Source: Siphonodentalium dalli (lineage: Eukaryota; Mollusca; Scaphopoda; Gadilida; Siphonodentaliidae). Taken from it: 64,000 nt of DNA. Made by a program: the position numbers and the translations under genes. This document shows, piece after piece, positions 44,945 through 57,196 of this stretch. The notes below the pieces were generated by a model, which ran no database searches, had not been told where the DNA came from, and saw only the letters and a program-made list of their open reading frames with translations. The stretch spans positions 48,675,797-48,739,796 of the forward strand of contig CP136061.1 of NCBI GenBank assembly GCA_032622095.1, written 5' to 3'. The number at the start of each line of letters is the position of its first letter. The stretch's first letter is position 1.

Positions 44945-45250
44945 AACAGAAGAACAAGTTGTCCCTCAACGGGGTTCAAGTACATCCTTGTCGAAGAACA
45001 ATTTGTCACTCAGTGGGGTTCAAGTACATCCCTGTTGAAGAACAATTTGTCATTCACGGGAGTCAAGTGCATCCCTGTTGAAGAGCAATGTGTCACTCAG
45101 TGGGGGTGAAGTACCCCCTGTCGAAGAACAATTTGTCCCTCAACGGGAGTCAAGTGCATCCCTGTCGAAGGACAATTTGTCACTCAGTGGGGGGTAAAGT
45201 ACCTTCTGTCGAAGAACAATTTGTCACTCAACGGGAGATACCCATTAGCA
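44945..45250. repeat. 44-bp minisatellite, about seven units
   Basis: The unit is roughly GGGGTTCAAGTACATCCCTG + TTGAAGAACAATTTGTCACT + CAGT, with 43- and 44-bp variants. Open frames through it are repeat artefacts. Confidence 0.93.
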
Positions 45251-46313
45251 CTCATGAGGGGGGGGGGGGACGCCTCCCGTGGGTTTGTTATAGTTTACCC
45301 CTTTTGTAGAGGTGGTGAAACAGTGCAATTGAGGACAAGTACGTGAATCTTTAGCTATATTTTAGTTAATTGTATCAACGTCAAGTGGGAACAACGTAAG
45401 AATTTTGAGTATTTCACCTGAATGTTATTTGGGGAAGGCTATCAAAGTAAACAGTTTTAATCAGTACCCAGAGACCTTTGACTAAATTTGCCCGGCAATT
45501 TGGTAAGAGTCAGGGTGGGTGGCTCAATGACTATTAATTGTGGGGAATTATAATATATAGAAGGGCCTAGTTCAGCTCCAGTGGAATATTAGTGGCTATG
45601 TTGGGGTTTTGTGTTAAACTATATAGGGGGTGGTGTTTATTGACGAAAATAACTTGCAGTTTATAAGACTATCAATCCTATACGATAACTATCATCACAC
45701 TGCACTGCAAATCACATGCTGTGATGTAAGCACGGATCTAACAGTCTGTTATCGTTTATACTTCCATGTCAGTTACTGATCTCCTTTGATAGGAGGTCAC
45801 AAAAACTATTAAGTTGGAGTGCACTTGATGTTTTGTAAACAAAACTGTTGTACTATCTATATCAACGATCTATATCGGTGGCAGTATGTAGGTCACTCCA
45901 TCCCCCGCATGACTCGGTTTATGAAGTTATTACAATAGAAGTGGATTGTACATTGCAGCGTGCGAGTGATGTAGTGAAGTACCGGGCCACGTGGTATAGG
46001 CACAGTCTGATGTACGTGGGCGCGAGTCGATGCTGTCACATGAAGGAGCAGTTTCCGCAATTCATACTTCGCATATGATGTTACCTCAAGTGGGTGGTGA
46101 AAAACTTTGGTCATTTCTGACCAAAAAATAGTTATTCGAAAAGAGCGTGTATCCTGTGTAATTTATAATTTGGTGGTGAATTTCATGTAAATGTCCGCAT
46201 GTATATGTACTATATATACAGAGCTTACCAGAGACAAACAGAGGGTCCACTTCTATTGAAAACCGACTGTCTCTTCAATTCAGGAAAGGGGCAAATACAA
46301 TATATCCTCCCTA

Positions 46314-46317
<4 letters not shown>
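45251..46317. other. Non-genic stretch
   Basis: No recognisable gene or element. Confidence 0.5.
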
Positions 46318-46381
<64 letters not shown>

Positions 46382-46495
46382 GCTCACTCTCTCTCTCCAC
46401 ATCTCTATCCCTCTCTCTCCCCCTCTCTCTCTCCCTCTCTCTCTCTTTCTCTCTCGCCCTCTCTCTCTCCCTATCTCTTTCTCTCTCTCTCTCAA
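46318..46495. repeat. (CT)n microsatellite
   Basis: About 58 bp of pure CT followed by about 120 bp of interrupted CT/CCT. It reads as Ser-Leu or Arg-Glu repeats in some frames; not coding. Confidence 0.97.
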
Positions 46496-46499
46496 ATAC

Positions 46500-47540
46500 G
46501 ATTAACCCTTTCTAAACTAAATGGATTCTCACAGTCAGTTAAAAAAAAGTGTACTGAATGGTCTCTTATAGATTTGCAGGGATGCATGTACATATAATAT
46601 AAGCAAACGACAGATAAATACAATTACAGAAGGGGTCATATTTATTGAGGGAAATGTTTAGTTAATAAGTTCATGTGGTCGTTTCTTGAATTTATTATCT
46701 GAACATTTCATATGGGATAACTACTCGTAAATGATGCTTTAGTAAATATAGAGGGTTAATATCATATATATTTGCGCCATCTACTTTGTTTTATAATCTA
46801 CACTTCTTCCATAAAGCATATCACATGTCCATGCATGCAGAAGTATATTATTCTGCTCGCATACATGTGATATCAACAAACTATGGTATATTCCATGAGA
46901 CGAAGAGTGGCTAAATTAAATTAATAAAATAGAGGGCGAATCAAACCAAGGTTTAATGTGGTAATACTACCCGGGGTATATCATATAGTATCACGCAAAC
47001 CAGCTATCGTTATATGCATACCGGCATTGAGACCATTTCATCGCTCCCCAAACTGTGTTCACAACCACATAAGTGATGAGACGATTACATGTCTAAAATA
47101 TTTGATTCAAATACAAATACTTTTCAATTGATGAATACACATACAATAAAAATACTGTTTCAGTTGATGTATTTGAATGCAAGAGACTCACAGTATATAG
47201 TCAACCTCTAAACGTGGGCCTGATTTAATCAAAACAAAACGCAACTCCTATATTTAATATAAGTTGTAACTCTTCAACACAATTTAGACCACGGATGTTC
47301 TGGTATCATTTTATTGAACATATAATAGAACAACGTCATTCTCAATATATCATGCATGACACGCTAAGTTCCAAGACCATTAGTCCGACAGCAGACGGGG
47401 TAAACCCGGAAATTGAGGACTTAAAGCGAACTATTGTTCATTTCATTAGTATAGGTATTACTATTCAAGAATATGGCGGGTGCCAGGCTGAAAGTGTTGA
47501 GCAATATTTTTCTCCAGTGACTACTAGCCGACTATATAGT
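46500..47540. other. Non-genic stretch
   Basis: No gene or clear repeat recognised. Confidence 0.5.
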
Positions 47541-47544
47541 TCAA

Positions 47545-47860
47545 TACCATTATTTATTTATTTGTGTTTATTAACCTCGTTTTCAGCAACAGGGCTATAT
47601 CGCGACGTTGCCAATCTTATTGGTGGAGGGAAAGTCCGTGCTCTAAGGTAAATGTAGCAGTGATTTCATTAGCTGGAAGAATGACCCATTATGCCCGACG
47701 AAACCGCCGACCATCGGCCAGTAACTGGCAAATCCCCCAGATATCGATATGGGATATAATGTTAGCGATGACTCCACCGGGAATTGAACCCATATCTCCA
47801 ATGCTGGAGAGCGAGTCGGTCTGGAGCAGAGCACATTACCGACTGAGCCACCGTGGCTCC
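47545..47860 (-). mobile_element. tRNA-derived SINE
   Basis: On the minus strand the head GGAGCCACGGTGGCTCAGTC has an A box (TGGCTCAGTCGG, 47839-47850) at about position 11 and a B box (GGTTCAATTCC, 47780-47790) at about position 71, the spacing of a pol III tRNA promoter. A tRNA-unrelated body follows, and the element ends in AATAAACACAAATAAATAAA. The cloverleaf is not intact, so this is a SINE rather than a tRNA gene. No target duplication found. Confidence 0.88.
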
Positions 47861-48968
47861 TACTATGGACAGTTGGAAGTGCAAATGCTGACAATTAAAG
47901 ACATAAATAATACTTCACTCTTTGATGAAGTGTCAATGAACATAGCTATCGCGCTTCAGAAAAGCAAGTTTAATTGGTATCTGTCCCGTCCTCTGTCGTC
48001 TCTGAGGCAGCTGATTTAATTTTTCATGTCATAGATATAGATACACCGGAATGTTGGCTGGTCAAAGCACAACGACCTTTGATAGACGCTACTTGTTCAA
48101 CCACTCATAACATGTATCGACCGGAAATGAAGACAAATTGATGAGTTATTAAGAACTTTGTGAAGATCCTTAAACGCGCGGTGTGGCCAACATAGCGTAT
48201 TTCGCGCCATCTGCAATTTGTGCATGTGCCTGATGTCGGTATATTAAAGTGTATACATACTGTCGCTGATTTATGTCCCAATATCCATTCAATATTCAAC
48301 ATGCATTCGGTCCATTCGGCGGCGCCGGATTATAACCGATCACCCATATCGCTCGCCATGTGAAATTGCCAATGATTTTAGATATACTCATATTCGGCAT
48401 GGAGTATTAACCATTCTAAATACCGCAAAAAAAAAATAGACATATATATATATATATATATATTTAACTTTTTAAGGTTGCTCAAGTCGAAGATGTCATA
48501 TTGAGCAAAGCATCATATTTGGCACCGAATCAAATAATAGCCAATGCAGGGGTGGCACCAGGGGATGGATCAGGGGGGTACCAACCTGTCTCCCGTCGGC
48601 GAGAGCTAGCCCACCGTCGGGGATGTCGGCAATGATCAGCCCGGTAGCTATACCCCCTGCCGGGAGAGCGTAGCCCCTGCATCGGGAAAATCCTGGTGCC
48701 ATCCCTATTCCAACAGAATCGAAAGGAGCGACCGTGCACGGGCCGTAATTCTACATGCACATTTTAAGTGTATAGTTCCTCGTATGTGACTATATGAGTG
48801 GGTTTTTTTTAAAAGAATGATTAAGTTAACCCTATGTGTGTTCTTTACTCAACCAATAAAACTGTCGACGTGATATGGTCTATCGGCTACAACGACGCTA
48901 AACCCTATAATAAACCAAACCATACAATTTGGGCTACGTCCAGTATATGATATATATTATTCCGTCAG
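47861..48968. other. Non-genic stretch with a GC-rich patch
   Basis: 48438-48466 is a short (TA)n run. 48535-48690 is unusually GC-rich with partly self-complementary phrases (GCAGGGG, CCGTCGGGGA, CCCCTGC). No gene recognised. Confidence 0.5.
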
Positions 48969-49307
48969 TTAAAGGTACTCAATCCGATCAGACGCTCCTA
49001 AATTACTATGTCTTTGGCTTCGGGGTTAAACAATATTTGATTCGGGTCGAGGAGCCCACCCATCAAGCTCAGAGTGATCAGATATAGATTTTTGAAGTTT
49101 GTTATTTCTCGAGATGTGTAATAATATGTGGCCCAGAAACACGTGGTCAAACGGATGGTCTCGGTCAAAATTGCGGATGAAGATGGATAATTCTAAAATC
49201 AAGTGGTAATACGGTCATACTTCGTGATACTTTAGTGATAATACGGCCATATTTTGTTGAACAAAATGTTGATAAATAACAATCTGATCGGAATTGAGTA
49301 CCTTTAA
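48969..49307. mobile_element. TTAA MITE family C
   Basis: Ends TTAAAGGTACTCAATCCGAT + CAGA and the near-inverse TCTGATCGGAATTGAGTACC + TTTAA. 339 bp, no coding content. Repeated GGTxxTACGG/ACGGTCAT phrases lie inside. Confidence 0.85.
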
Positions 49308-51677
49308 AAAGTATATCACCTAAACTTACTTGATTTGTCCATTATATTCCTTCAGGTTTTCGTGATCCGAACTTGAGAATTGCGAGCAGAATAGTGAGTG
49401 GTATAGCTAGGAGTACGATATTTATAACTCCGTCGAACCCGGATTTGTTTGTCTCTCATTATTGTCAAAAGCCAAAAGATAAAAGTGCCCTAACCCCGCG
49501 AGTTGATGAGTTATTGACACATTTCAACCATTTGCATAAGCCCATATAACGTGAATCATACGGCATTAACTGAGTGAGATGCAATGCACTGATGTGTATA
49601 CCACGCATATATATTCACGCTGCGTTTAACGCTCGCGGGATTGCCTAAATGCTGCGTTAATCGTTAACATGCCATCCGATTGATTAGCCGGTGAATCGGT
49701 AATGGCGTAAATCTTACTGTTTGACAGTGGGTGTGTCTAAATTCCATTTAAATTGGGTCAGTTCATTGAGAAAATTCGAAGTTGGAATACAATGTACATC
49801 GCCGATTTATATAGGGCATATAAATCTATATTTATATTTCTGAATGTCTGTCTGTCTGTTGCCTGTATGTCTGCCTGCGTGCTATGTACATTTAACGTGG
49901 GACCGTCTGGAGGGCTCCAAAGGGGTCTATATAACCGGTGTAGCTTTTTACGAGGAAGATAATATTGCATGTTAAAATATTACTAAAGTGACGTTGTCGG
50001 GGCCAAGGACAGAAACAAGGGGAAGACAACAAAATAGATTATTATATATAAAATCATCTCCGTGATATGGTGAGTCTACTGGTGCAGTTAAAAGTTGTCA
50101 ACAGTTGTGCCGTTTGAGTCAGGGATGGGAGGAGAGATGGACACCAAAATTGATAAAAATAATTTTAGCGCCGACTTCCACCAAAATAAATATATATTAT
50201 TCTGCATGGTACGGAGAATCTAAAGAAACCAAAGTGACCTGTTCGAGTCAGGGTTGGGGGTGGAGAGGGGAGGTGTACAACATGTGAACAAACATTGTCG
50301 CTTATTAAAATTCACCAAACTCATATATATCATCAGCCTTGTGATACAAGGAATCTAACGTCGTGTGCTTAAATTCGATGCCCTATATAGGGGCCACCGG
50401 GCCAGGGATTGGAAAGGGGATGACAGCAACATTGATAAAACATTATTTTGTCGCCGATTTCTTCCAAACATAATAAGATGTAAAAATCTTCACGAAACGA
50501 GAAATCTAATGGTTGTCCACGGTTTTAAGTTTCGAGAGTGGCACCAGAATTGAAAAATAGCTTCCGCCAACTGTTACCAAAACCATATATAGGCACCCAC
50601 ATGAGTCTATGTGCATTGTGTTTCATCTAAAGGTGCATGTGTATAGTTTATAGTTGCCATTTTAAAGTGGCGCTGTCAGAGTCAGGTATGAAGATCGTTA
50701 GAGGGTCACCAAACTGTATAAAAATGTCAGCGATTTCACCAATATGGTTATCTCCATGATAAGATGCGACACACATGTATATATACATCACATTTTTGGA
50801 GACTCAGTATGAGTGGTCATTGATTCAAATGTGCTTGTTTCAGTGAGAATGAAGAAATTCTCATTTCTTACCGAAATGACCGTACATCGATCAGTATGTC
50901 ACATTGAGATGTCCCTCGACTCAGATTGAGCTTGAAAATCGGGCCCCATGTCGAGGTTCGAACAAGCGCCAACCCCGTCTATATATAACTCAGATTGTGG
51001 TAATCTTATTCACGACCTGACTACCTCGGCTACGGGGACACCATTCAACATCAATAAACGGAAGCCGTTCGGTCCATTGACTTTACGGAAGAACCCATTG
51101 TCATCTCAAACATCCTGCGAGTTGGGAAGCGTTGCTTATTTGTTCTAAATTCGCGGCGGCTGAGTCAGGATTGGGGGTTCTGTGAAAATATTCGGACTTT
51201 TCTTTCGAATCGATTAAGAAAAAGAACTATATATATATAGTATGGGCATAGTTGTTATTGCCGACAGCGCAACATGGGCATCACCGGGTAGCCATGCATG
51301 TTAGTACTTGTATAAATGGCATAGTTTCTGCTTTCTATTCATTATACATATACTTGAAGATCGTGAGACGAAATTAGATTATTCTTGATTCAATGAAATA
51401 AATGCAACATTGGGTTGAGATGAGTTGCAGGTCATAGGTCCAGAGACAAATCCCCAGCTGACCAACTATCTCTAATACTGTGACCTATATTTCCAGTTGA
51501 TTCATGGTTAATTGCTCCCTTTTTTGAGTGCACCAGCCTGAATATCAACAATTGTTGTCATTGGATTAAACTATATTAGTGGCTAGTATATATATCATGT
51601 TGCATCATGAAATTCAACTCAACATTGTGACACAAATTATGCTTTCTCCCATATAGCACTATGCAAGACATAGAGGA
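49308..51677. other. Non-genic region with degenerate tandem-like units
   Basis: From about 49980 to 51190 phrases such as GAGTCAGGGxTGGG, CACCAAAATTGATAAAA, TCCACCAAAATA and ATCTCCxTGATA recur at irregular spacing near 170-250 bp. No gene recognised. Confidence 0.45.
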
Positions 51678-51833
51678 AACCGCATGAGTGTCTGGATTTT
51701 GACGAAATTATCGCACGAGATTTGTTGGCGGAGCGATACCTCGAGTGCGGGACGCAGTCCAGCACGAGAGGTATCGCGTTCCGCCAACAAATCGAGTGCG
51801 ATAATTCGTCAAAATCCAGACGCTCATGCGGTT
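51678..51833. repeat. 156-bp palindrome
   Basis: AACCGCATGAGTGTCTGGAT...CGCACGAGATTTGTTGGCGG is mirrored by CCGCCAACAAATCGAGTGCG...ATCCAGACGCTCATGCGGTT. The centre is CGAGTGCGGGACGCAGTCC. Confidence 0.9.
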
Positions 51834-52184
51834 CTATTTGTATTCCATATCTCCGTATCACAGTAAGTTGACTCACAGTCGTACATCTCCGGTACAGAAA
51901 ATGTGAATTTAATTGAGTTTTAACACTGAATGAAATAGTTCCGTCGACAGATTGCACTAGTGCGATTCTGAGAATTATCACACGCCTAGAAACTCGTGCG
52001 ATCATGCGAATTACGTTGATAGATATGTAATAAAATAAGCTATTTGGTGATTGGATTGTTGTGTGAAATTATTAATTATTCTATCAGTTCTTGGTACATA
52101 TATAAGTAAAGGGATAAAAAGAAAATGATATTTTCAGCCTCTCAAATGTATTAACTAATAGTCATCTTTTACGTTGATGCAGCT

Positions 52185-52245
52185 AGCAAAATTACATGCC
52201 GGATTTTTAGGACATTCCTCAAAGAATCCGGCATGCAATTTTGCT
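52185..52245. repeat. 61-bp hairpin
   Basis: AGCAAAATTACATGCCGGAT is inverse to ATCCGGCATGCAATTTTGCT, loop about 20 bp. Confidence 0.85.
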
Positions 52246-52709
52246 ATGTACATAAACGTAGCCCCATTCAAGGTCGGGAACACCTGATACAGACCAATGT
52301 TACTCTGTAGTAATACAAAACTATTAGTTAAAATTCCTCAGTGATAAAGGGTATGTGGCATGCCACGCCAGCCGTTGAGGCATGCCAATATCCCATAATA
52401 TGTCAAATATAGCGAATTATCGAAATATGAAATACCACGAAAAAGCGAAATAGGAAAATACAGCGAAATTGCGGAATAAAAAATGCATCGAAATGACGAA
52501 ATAGCGCGAATTATGAAATAAGAAATTATTTTTATTAACTAAATAACGGAGATATTTGAAGAAGTGTTTTTGACGAAATAACGGGCATATTTGGAGAAGT
52601 TTTTTAAAGAGCGAAATTTTGCTAGCTGACTATGAGTCACGTTCCCACATAAATATGGCTGTTGGGAAGAAAAAAGTTCAATTCATGTCGGTCAATATGC
52701 AAAATCTCC
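52246..52709. other. Non-genic stretch
   Basis: 52400-52620 is rich in short phrases GCGAAATA/ACGAAATA. No gene. Confidence 0.5.
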
Positions 52710-53190
52710 TTAAAGGCCCACTTAATTTTCGAACCCCCAAACCACATTATATAAAATATATGCCATGTCATATACCAATTGACAGCGGAAGCCCCAAAAC
52801 ATTGTATTTTCAACTTATTCGATGTAATATATATATGACTTTATTTGTTTTTGTTGTGATATCGATGGCTCTTCTGAGCTCAAGTTTCTGCACAATATCT
52901 ATTATTTTCAATGGAAGGGGATTAACTCTATATTTCAGATATAGAGTTATTCCCCTTCCATTGAAAATAAACTATAGTTTGAATTCTGTTACATTCTGGG
53001 AGCCATAACGGAGGAAATGATTTTATGATTTCATCTATTTTCTATTACTCAACGGGAACCTTCTGAGACACAGAAGTTACAAATGGTGATGAATTATAGT
53101 ATTTTAATCATATTTTATTGTTACTAAAACCGTATATCAAGGCACAATAAAAAAAATATTTAGTGATTCGAAAATTAAGTGGGTCTTTAA
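52710..53190. mobile_element. TTAA MITE family A, copy 2
   Basis: TTAAAGGCCCACTTAATTTT to AAAATTAAGTGGGTCTTTAA, with the inner palindrome CAATGGAAGGGGATTAACTC...GAGTTATTCCCCTTCCATTG. Confidence 0.92.
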
Positions 53191-53415
53191 AACAAATCAG
53201 TCCGATACCCGATTTTTTTCAGTATCCGAGATGAGTTGTTGTGATGGATATTATTCAGGGCCAGGAACTTACGTCACTAACCTAGTCTCCAAACCGTCGC
53301 TTCCGTTATCATGTTCCGATAGCAGCTGCTATCTGGAACGTACGCGCGTGGGTGAGTTACATATTTGCTGCGGGAGTTATTGTGAAAGGAATTATGAGCA
53401 TTTTACGAACATCTA

Positions 53416-55340
53416 TTAAAGGCCCACTTAATTTTTGAATCCCCAGATCACACATATAAAATATATGTCATATTATATACCATGAACGCCCAGATCACAC
53501 ATATAAAATATTAGTCCAAGTCTTCTTGTACTAAAACCAGCTAAGATATTGGGATGGCGATGCTGGCGTTTAGTCCAAGACCGCCCTGTATGCTCGCTTA
53601 TGACACGGCTTAAGCGTTAGTGACCCGCTCAAATAAAACCACAATTTTATGAAATAAAATATCACAATTGCGACAATAAACGGATATTTTCCGCAGAACA
53701 CATGCTATTTTATCTGAAACCCACATCAGTTGTGAATTTAAAACGGTAATTTAATGCGAAAAGAGACATTTACCTCAATGTTTACAATTTTTTAAAAGTA
53801 TGCGAACTCGGTTGACCTCGCGAACTGTGTTCGGCATTTTCCGTTGAAAATATTCCGTAGATTTTGGACAACAACGCAAATTACGAAGAATTCTCCATTG
53901 TAATCGTAATTATGTGTGTCAATAAATAAAATAATAAATAGATTAATTAAACATTGAAGATATAAATGTAATACATTAAATAAATTACGGGGAATTACAA
54001 ACCCTCTCAAAGTTTAAAACAGTGTAAACACAACGAGTATTAGAATAAATAATATGGTGCTACATTTCCCACATTTGGTGGACTTCGGCGAAATTAAGAT
54101 ATATACTAAGCGAACAGAGCAATATACTGCTCTTGTTAAGCACACAAAAAATCAAACAAAATTTGTATAAATTTTTAACCTTAAGTTTGAAAAGTCCCAC
54201 TAAAACGGAAGAACTATATTTCGAAACTGTGTGATTCGGTTCTGCGATTATTTTATCAACACAAAGGTCAAAATGCACATGGATGAAAATCACACGGATG
54301 GAAAGTCAGACACAAGAGTTCTAATTTGCTCCAATTTTGACAAGTTGCTTGCGAAAATTGTCAACAAAACTACCTTTCTGATCCTCCATTATGTCATTAA
54401 GTTTTTAGTGCGGGAATTGTTCTCAAAGCACATTGGAAACTGGACTTTGCGGCGATCGGTTTTCGCTATTTTGTTCGGAAAACCCCGCGCTATATATAGA
54501 AACGGAAAGTAGAATTCTCAGAACAAACAGCGGATTATGCCGAACTTATTCGGACCACTTCGGCTTTCGGTTAAAACGTAAACAAACAGAAACAAATCGA
54601 TGTTTATGGCAATCAACCGGAATATTCTATGTGTAATTTAACATTAAAGTTAGATTATTATACACCATTGTGACCATAAGATGTAAGCCTTTCCGATGTA
54701 TATAGCATCATGTATTGATTTGCTAGGTAAATCGAGTAAAATACACCACAGATTCCCGCCACAGATCGTGGGCGTAAGTCGTGTGGTAGGATTGGTATGC
54801 AAGCGGGCTTGGACTAAACGCCAGCATCGCCATCCCAATATCTTAGCTGGTTTTAGTACAAGAAGACTTGGACTAATAAAATATATGTCATATTATATAC
54901 CATTTGAAAGAGGATGCTCCAAAACATTGTATTATATCAACTTATCCGTGTAATAAACTGTCAACATGTTGTTTTTGTTGATTTACCGACTTGTGTTTGT
55001 GCCTAAGTTTCATCTAGATTGTAATAAAAGTGTATTTTTTTCAATGGAGGGGAATAACTCAATATTTAAAATATAGAGTTATTCCCCTTCCATTGAAAAT
55101 ACATATTTAGTTTGAATTATGTTGCATTCTGGGAGCCAGAACGGGGGTAATCTTTCTATGATTTCAGCTGTTTTCTATTTCTCTGTGGGCATCTTCTAAG
55201 ACACTAACGTTTCAAATGGTGATGAATAATGAATTATAGTATTTTAATCATAGTTTATGGCATAGCTTGTTATTAAATCCGTATATCAAGTCACTATACA
55301 AAAAAATAATCGGTGACTCGAAAATTAAGTGGGCGTTTAA
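53416..55340. mobile_element. TTAA MITE family A, copy 3, split by an insertion
   Basis: The left part is 53416-53511 and the right part 54876-55340, ending AAAATTAAGTGGGCGTTTAA. The break is exactly the 53512-54875 insertion. A short stretch near 53480-53500 is locally duplicated. Confidence 0.92.
53512..54875. mobile_element. 1.36-kb element with long TIRs and 9-bp target duplication
   Basis: The ends are inverse over about 67 bp (TAGTCCAAGTCTTCTTGTAC ... ATTGGGATGGCGATGCTGGC ... AGTCCAAG). The flanks are the same nonamer ATAAAATAT (53503-53511 and 54876-54884). The unoccupied sequence CACATATAAAATATATGTC is seen at 56727. Long TIRs with 9-bp duplications fit Mutator-like elements. The interior has no recognised transposase. 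Confidence 0.9.
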
Positions 55341-55374
55341 ATTGTTACGGCGTGTAACTGTGTGGTGTCATTTA

Positions 55375-55782
55375 TTTATATTTACACACTAAGTGTTGTC
55401 ATCACTAAATCCAGCATTCTGATTGGTCGGCGCCCACGTGGCTAGTTGCAGTTATTTCTCGGTGAATGCGCAACGCCTCATGACACCAAGCTAATAACAC
55501 CATCGATACGTCATTAGGTTTGGAAAGACGAACGCGTAATGTTTTGGGCGCATTTGGACTCGCGCAGGACTGACTTAATACATCATCGGGTTTCAATATG
55601 AAGAGAAATTGTTCCTATTAACTTTTGCCAAGGGTGCTATTGGGTATTTTGGGCTGATCTTGTCACGATACACTTTTCGATTTAAATAAATTTACAGAAG
55701 TGGCTTTTACATACAAGTTATGACCACTTACCTCACCGTTACATCTCCATAAAAATAGTCCACATGACAGTTAATCCTTATT
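55375..55782. mobile_element. Repeat family R, copy 3
   Basis: Shares TTTACACACTAAGTGTTGTC and GATTGGTCGGCGCCCACGTG with 17560-18068 and ends with the right hairpin arm CCTCACCGTTACATCTCCAT...ACAGTTAATCCTTA, but the left arm is deleted. The empty site is preserved in the second copy of the duplication near 57226. Confidence 0.88.
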
Positions 55783-56692
55783 TCTAATTAGCAGCAAGAT
55801 GGTTAATGGCTGGCCAATTTATGTCACCCAATTTCGCAGTCATATATTTTTGTCGCAATTGCTTATATTATTATTATTATATTCACACAACATATATGCG
55901 GGGTTACCTCTGTATGTATGTTTCGTTGCTTCGATCGGGAACATTTGTCACGGTTAAGATATTCAGGCTGTTCAATAGATGCGCTTCACCTGATGAACAA
56001 CAACATTCAACAACAATAATCTTTGGGCATAGGACATCTCTGCAAACCATCATCGCATTTATTGATGTTATATTTTTGGTATATTCAGGTATATTCGTAT
56101 CTCCAGGTATATTAGACAGGTATTGTATATTATGCATATGTGCTTACCTAAACATGTGCGAAGTTTATATATATATTCGATGAAGCTGAATTTGGAGGAT
56201 AAAATGAATTTTTGGCCAGCTGTTTGGACAAGTGCTGTGATTTTTGTTCTGTCTCAAGTTGAACTTTGAACTTCCTACAGCCTTACTGGTGATTCTAAAT
56301 GTATCTATAGGTAGGATCAGAGTGGATAGTGTACGGATTAAATATGAGTGAGGGAACGAAACAGTATAATATACCAGAACAGTCTGGAAAGCGTGATAAA
56401 GTCAATTGAAATGCGAGTTTGGGCTGGGTCCTAGTAACCTGGGCGGAAATATGTTTTTGCACGAAAGGGGGTGGTGGGTACCCAGAGTGCTGCAAAAAAG
56501 AAATATTCGAGATGAGTTGTTGTGATGGCTATTATTCAGGGCCAGGAACTTACGTCACTAACGTAGTCTCCAAACCGTCGCTTCCGTTATCATGTCCCGA
56601 TAGCAGCTATCTGGAACGTACGCGCGTGGGTGAGTTACATATTTGCTGCGGAGTTATTGTGAAAGGAATTATGAGCATTTTACGAACATCTA

Positions 56693-57196
56693 TTAAAGGC
56701 CCACTTAATTTTTGAATCCCCAGATCACACATATAAAATATATGTCATATTATATACCATTTGAAAGAGGAAGATCCAAAACATTGTATTATATCAACTT
56801 ATCCGTGTAATAAACTGTCAACATGTTGTTTTTGTTGAGTTACCGACTTGTGTTTGTGCCTAAGTTTCATCTAAATTGTAGTAAAAAGTGTATTTTTTCA
56901 ATGGATGGGGAATAACTCTATATTTAAAATATGAAGTTATTCCTCTTCCATTGAAAATACATCTTTAGTTTGAATTATGTTGCATTCTGGGAACAGAACG
57001 GGGGTAATCTTTCTATGATTTCAGCTTTTTTCTATTTCTCTGTGGGCATCTTCTAAGACACTAACGTTTCAAATGGTGATGAATAATGAATTATAGTATT
57101 TTAATCATATTTTATGGCATAGCTTGTTATTAAATCCGTATATAAAGTCACTATACAAAAAATAATCGGTGACTCGAAAATTAAGTGGGCCTTTAA
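56693..57196. mobile_element. TTAA MITE family A, copy 4
   Basis: TTAAAGGCCCACTTAATTTT to AAAATTAAGTGGGCCTTTAA. Intact, 504 bp, in the second copy of the duplication. Confidence 0.93.

Noticed and set aside
44811-45309. Repeated peptides around KNNLSLSGVQVHPC
   Set aside because: Frames through a 44-bp minisatellite whose unit is not a multiple of three; the apparent protein changes frame between units.
46199-46597. Ser-Leu and Arg-Glu repeat proteins
   Set aside because: Both strands of a CT microsatellite; low-complexity artefact.
47680-47860. A functional tRNA gene
   Set aside because: A and B boxes are present, but the acceptor and anticodon stems do not close into a tRNA; the body and AAATA tail indicate a SINE.
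54231-54512. 93-codon frame inside the Mutator-like element as a transposase
   Set aside because: Too short and without a MULE or zinc-finger motif.
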